Positions 60,652 to 64,000 of a stretch of 64,000 bases of DNA are shown here, piece after piece (positions within the stretch are counted from its first letter, which is position 1; every line of letters begins with the position of its first letter). The notes under the pieces are model-generated. The model made no database searches and was not told the origin of the DNA. It saw nothing but the letters and a program-made list of their open reading frames with translations. This DNA comes from Temnopleurus reevesii (Eukaryota; Echinodermata; Echinoidea; Temnopleuroida; Temnopleuridae). Both the position numbers and the translations under genes were made by a program. Location of the stretch: contig BQKZ01000559.1 of NCBI GenBank assembly GCA_036244855.1, positions 1 through 64,000 of the forward strand. Reading direction: 5' to 3'.

Positions 60652-61479
60652 CAACATTTTAGCTGAGGATACTCTTTTTATGTCAGCTCTTCAGCATGTT
60701 CAGGGGACGGGGAGTGGGCTTTGAATAAAAGTTGATGCTCTTTCAGTGTCTGGTCAATCCGTCGTTAATCGGCTAGTAATGTACTATGAAAAAATATAAC
60801 AAAGAAAGAGGTGTCGTATAGTTCAACGTGAACGTTAAGACAATGCCTTATTTTTTAAACAACTTTTCTTTCTTAATGAAATCAGAACGTAAGAGGAAAT
60901 TTCAGCACGCGGCCTTATAATGGAGAAAATCATACCAACATCATGTACCAAAATCGCATATTATTTGTATCGCTGATTTTGCTGATAGTAAATGAATAAT
61001 CTTTTTCGTATTATTTAAAATTTCCACTGTTTTCTTTTTCAACATCACTGGTTGTGTGGCACTGCTCGTTTTCTCACTCTGTTATCTCGACAGTCACATC
61101 CATATTCTGATACACAGATATAGTATAGGAATATTGAACGGGTTTGTAATTGAGGGGAGAGCTTCTCAGCTTCGTAGACGATTCAGCAATCGATGGAATA
61201 ATGATGTCCATGCTATGAGAAGACTCGCTCAAGACTCATCAAATCGTGTGAGGAGTCATCCTAAAGTGCAAGTTCATAAATTGTCGCCCTAGTTCATCGA
61301 CTGCTTGCCAATAAAAGATAGGGTTCTTGTCTGGGGTACCATGTCCGCAAAGCCCCGAACCCTCCTACTTCTTCACCCCCTCTTGTCTTGTCGGCAGCTT
61401 ACATTAGGACTGCAATCCTCTGATTGATTTCTAGAAAATATTGCTCAAAGTCGCCCGTCCTTTTGTCTCTGTCGCCTTT

Positions 61480-61960
61480 ATTTTTCGCGGGGTCCTAAAT
61501 TAGAAAGTTGGCGTTGTATCGAGTAACATACAGGACGTAATAACGGCAGGGAAGGAGCAGTGCCTAATCGCGACGAATGACACTCAGATGAGACAAGGCG
61601 AGGCCAAGAGACGTGCTGATTTAGACATCTTTCAGTTATCATCACAAGATGAAAACAAGAGTCGATGACGAGATGGAGGAAAACCAAGAAACTAAGACGG
61701 CATGAGGGAATGAGAATGGGCGAGGAGAGGGGGGCTCATGACTGGTTTCTACGATTGTCGAAATGAAATCGCGAAATTCGAAACTCGATTAGAGTTGGAT
61801 GGTCTGAAGGCTTCTCGGGATATAAGCCCGGTAGAGAGAGGGGGATTAATCAACGAGTGCGCAGGTCAAATTAGAACTAGCATTTGTAATATGACACCAA
61901 TTGTGGAAGCTGGCGGAATCAGAGCTGACAAAGTGCGATGTCGGTGCTAATTCTCAGCTT
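61480..61960. other. GC-richer patch, candidate regulatory element
   Basis: Unique DNA with frequent CpG and purine-rich strings. A 70-codon plus frame (61738-61950) has ordinary-looking residues but no motif, and the antisense strand is also partly open. No splice sites are convincing. Confidence 0.2.
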
Positions 61961-63489
61961 CAATATTTGCTCTCGACGTCGGTGAGTGGGTGCAACGCGT
62001 GGTTTCATATAGCAAACGCATATCATCAATACAACCCCGTCTTCATCCTCTCTCTATTTCTTACCTCTCACAATCTCTTCTTCTTCTTTCATCTGTCTCC
62101 ATCTCAAACTCTCGCTTTAAACTACTCATTCCCTCGGATTAGAGGGGTATGAGAAGATTAATACCGGCAAAATTTTTGTGATGATCATAATGCATAGAAA
62201 TAAACACCATGGTCCATTATAGCTTTATCCTCTCATTTTTCATATCTTCGTCACCTTCTTATTTTGCCGAAACATCATGTATTTTTCGACTAGTTGGCGG
62301 CGTCTGGTGGCTGGATAGCGGTGTGCATGTAGGATTATTTTCCTCTGCCTTTCTGTTTAAGCAGTTTTGGGGCTTTTCAACGAGGGCGATGATGATTAAT
62401 TTGTTGTCCTGCGGGTGTCTTCGATCTGATTCTGATGATTAACAAATACGTTTTGATTAAAAACTAATGATGTCACCTAGAGTTTGAGCAACACGATACT
62501 CGAGTAATGAATCGGGATGGGCATAGGCCGGCGGCTCCCTATCGAATAGAACTACCAACCATTATCAGATATCGTCTTCTTCTTCCCGACAATAAATTCT
62601 GCTTTGCACCATCTTGAGAACATCGCTACAACCCGAGGGTCACACTTCTTCTTACTATCCTCAATTCAATATGTTGTTGGACATATGTCAAGTTAATTAG
62701 GATCACTTATTGGGTCCGATGGCTTTCATCAAAGTGCCCGCCGGACCACATTTATCTAAAAAGATAAATACATGATTGTTCTGTGTCTGCATAATTTATA
62801 CTAATATTTCCCCCCTTTTCTTAATTATCATTTGGCATTTCAACCTTTCTTCGAATTAAAAGACTTAAAAATAGACAAAGGCATTTGCTTCCAAATAATT
62901 AGTTCTTTTTATCATCTTAATGCAAACAAAAGTCTTCTTCGAACAGTAGTTTTATTGAAAGAAGTTAGAATTACTTCTTTAGAATCACTTGTGCTCATTC
63001 AATATAAAGACGCCAATTTATTTCACTACAAAAAGCGATTGTAAACGCTTTTATGTATGTCAATAGGACAAACCATAATCCTAAAAGACAGGGCAGATAT
63101 CTCGAAAGGCACAAAAACTAGAATCATTTATCTAAGAGTGGAAAAGGAAGGAAATATATTTCTCATGAATTCAGAACAAAACGACTGCATTATAAAAGGG
63201 AGACATGTTTTAATTCGATCCTATTGCATCAAAGAGGCAAAACAATTGAATCGTCTGCCACGCTCCAAAGGCTTTAGAAACTCGTGTTTAGTCAATTAGA
63301 TCATAAGAGTCAATTTCAAAGGGCACTATCATCTGAAAAGTGTCTATATTCGAAGTTCTTTTTTTATAGATCATTTTGTGTGGTTGTTATTACTTTGTTT
63401 TTATTACTTTATCTTTTGATGTGAGTAGAAGACGTCTCGTTCATCCTGGATACGTCATAAAACTAAAGACCGACTCACATCTTTGCCAC

Positions 63490-63712
63490 TGTTTGCGTGT
63501 TTAGCCTGCGTCGGCCAAGCGTATTTGGAAATTAAAAATGCTCCATGGACGGACACCATACGCGGAAAGACGGTGGACTGACGTTCGGCATACGTTCAAG
63601 GAGCGTACGCCGATTGTTAGTCCACCGTATGACCTGCGTCTTTGTGCGTCCAACGAGTGTTTTTAATTTCCAAATACGCTGTGCCGACGCAGGCTAAAAA
63701 CGCAAAGGTGTT
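63490..63712. mobile_element. Hairpin MITE, copy 3 (best preserved)
   Basis: The left arm 'TTTAGCCTGCGTCGGCCAAG' and 'TTTGGAAATTAAAAATGCTC' pairs with the right arm 'GTGTTTTTAATTTCCAAATA' and 'TGCCGACGCAGGCTAAAAA' almost perfectly over about 50 bases. The interior also pairs: 'ACGGTGGACTGACGTTCGGC' with 'GCCGATTGTTAGTCCACCGT'. The centre lies near 63600. The ~215-base element is one long imperfect hairpin and could not encode a transposase, so it would depend on an enzyme from elsewhere. Confidence 0.85.
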
Positions 63713-63769
63713 AGTCTACCTAAAGATTATCCTCTTCAAGTCATGAAGTGATAATTACCTTCTTATTAT

Positions 63770-63866
63770 AAAGCGCACCTTTGGTATGACACGGAACGAA
63801 GCTCGAATCCACATTCTACTATGAGACAAGACCTCTAGCTGACCACCGAGCCATGATCTTTGGCAG
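63770..63866 (-). mobile_element. tRNA-derived SINE, head region, minus strand
   Basis: On the minus strand 'CATGGCTCGGTGGTCAGCTA' gives an A-box and 'GTGGATTCGAGCTTCG' a B-box about 35 bases later, the spacing of a pol III internal promoter. It continues with 'CCGTGTCATACCAAAGG', which I recall as the post-tRNA sequence of a common sea urchin SINE. No intact tRNA fold or acceptor stem is present. The body is truncated soon after. Confidence 0.6.
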
Positions 63867-64000
63867 TAATTCAATTGCGGATTTGGGGTGTGACCAATGT
63901 CAAAGTTGTTACTTTCAGCATAGACATACCACTGCTTTCAGGGACACAGCAAAAACACAAATAAAATTTAAAAAAAAAAAAAAAAGCAGAGAGACAGCGA
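63867..64000. other. Window edge, nothing recognised
   Basis: Ends with an A-rich run (63969-63984) and the start of a GA-like string. No feature is supported. Confidence 0.5.

Larger units (their letters stand above)
60313..63489. other. Intergenic, no supported gene
   Basis: Contains a G13 run (60508-60520), a T9-G9 junction (60634-60651) and a GC-richer patch at 61480-61960. Frames at 61056, 61478, 61738, 61901, 62209, 62832 and 63057 were examined. None has a recognisable domain, and starts and splice signals are poor. Confidence 0.5.

Noticed and set aside
1..64000. CRISPR arrays, rRNA genes, phage or bacterial operons, and the microRNAs I could recall (let-7, miR-1, miR-9, miR-10, miR-124, miR-125, miR-31)
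   Set aside because: No regularly spaced direct repeats with spacers, no rRNA signature, and no match to those mature microRNA sequences was noticed by eye. A covariance-model scan was not possible here.

Overview
This is a nearly gene-free stretch of AT-rich animal nuclear DNA. The best guess for the source is an echinoderm, most likely a sea urchin. The evidence is a tRNA-derived SINE whose post-tRNA part reads like the echinoid family I remember, a second SINE-like family with a 'CCTGGGTAGAGTGCAGCACA'-type core, LINE 3' ends with microsatellite tails, abundant GA, GT, GAT and AAT arrays, and very high allelic divergence seen as unmerged haplotype copies around two single-N joins. No database search was possible, so the species call is recall plus inference.

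Only one protein-coding segment is well supported. It is the last coding exon (2291-2504, + strand) of a gene whose earlier exons lie left of the window. It has a strong splice acceptor, encodes a Gln-, Ser/Pro- and Asp-rich tail, and is followed by a short 3' UTR with three AATAAA signals. The tail resembles the end of a transcription regulator, but I cannot name the gene. The first 2.29 kb is therefore its last intron and carries a ~160 bp tandem repeat.

From about 2.8 kb to the right edge there is no other convincing gene. Open frames of 60-180 codons are mostly antisense pairs, lack a good start, or are translations of simple repeats. Weak coding candidates are an open frame at 22020-22313 (-), a micro-ORF at 31588-31683 (+) and a possible untranslated exon ending at 40951 (+). 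GC-richer single-copy patches (13.3, 15.6, 19.7, 31.0-31.7, 40.7, 57.3 and 61.7 kb) are candidate cis-regulatory elements. The layout suits the large flank of a developmental gene.

The rest is repeat biology. There are three copies of a ~220 bp hairpin MITE (30.6, 60.2 and 63.6 kb), three copies of a SINE-like element (10.6, 29.6 and 36.0 kb), one tRNA-headed SINE (63.8 kb), three LINE 3' ends (6.3, 8.2 and 14.9 kb), foldback and palindromic elements, two degenerate ~160-190 bp tandem arrays, and four separate poly(C)-poly(A) junctions.

The most notable structural signal is at 37.5-40.6 kb. Two haplotypes seem to have been concatenated at single N positions, exposing an allelic replacement of about 0.28 kb versus about 1.15 kb.
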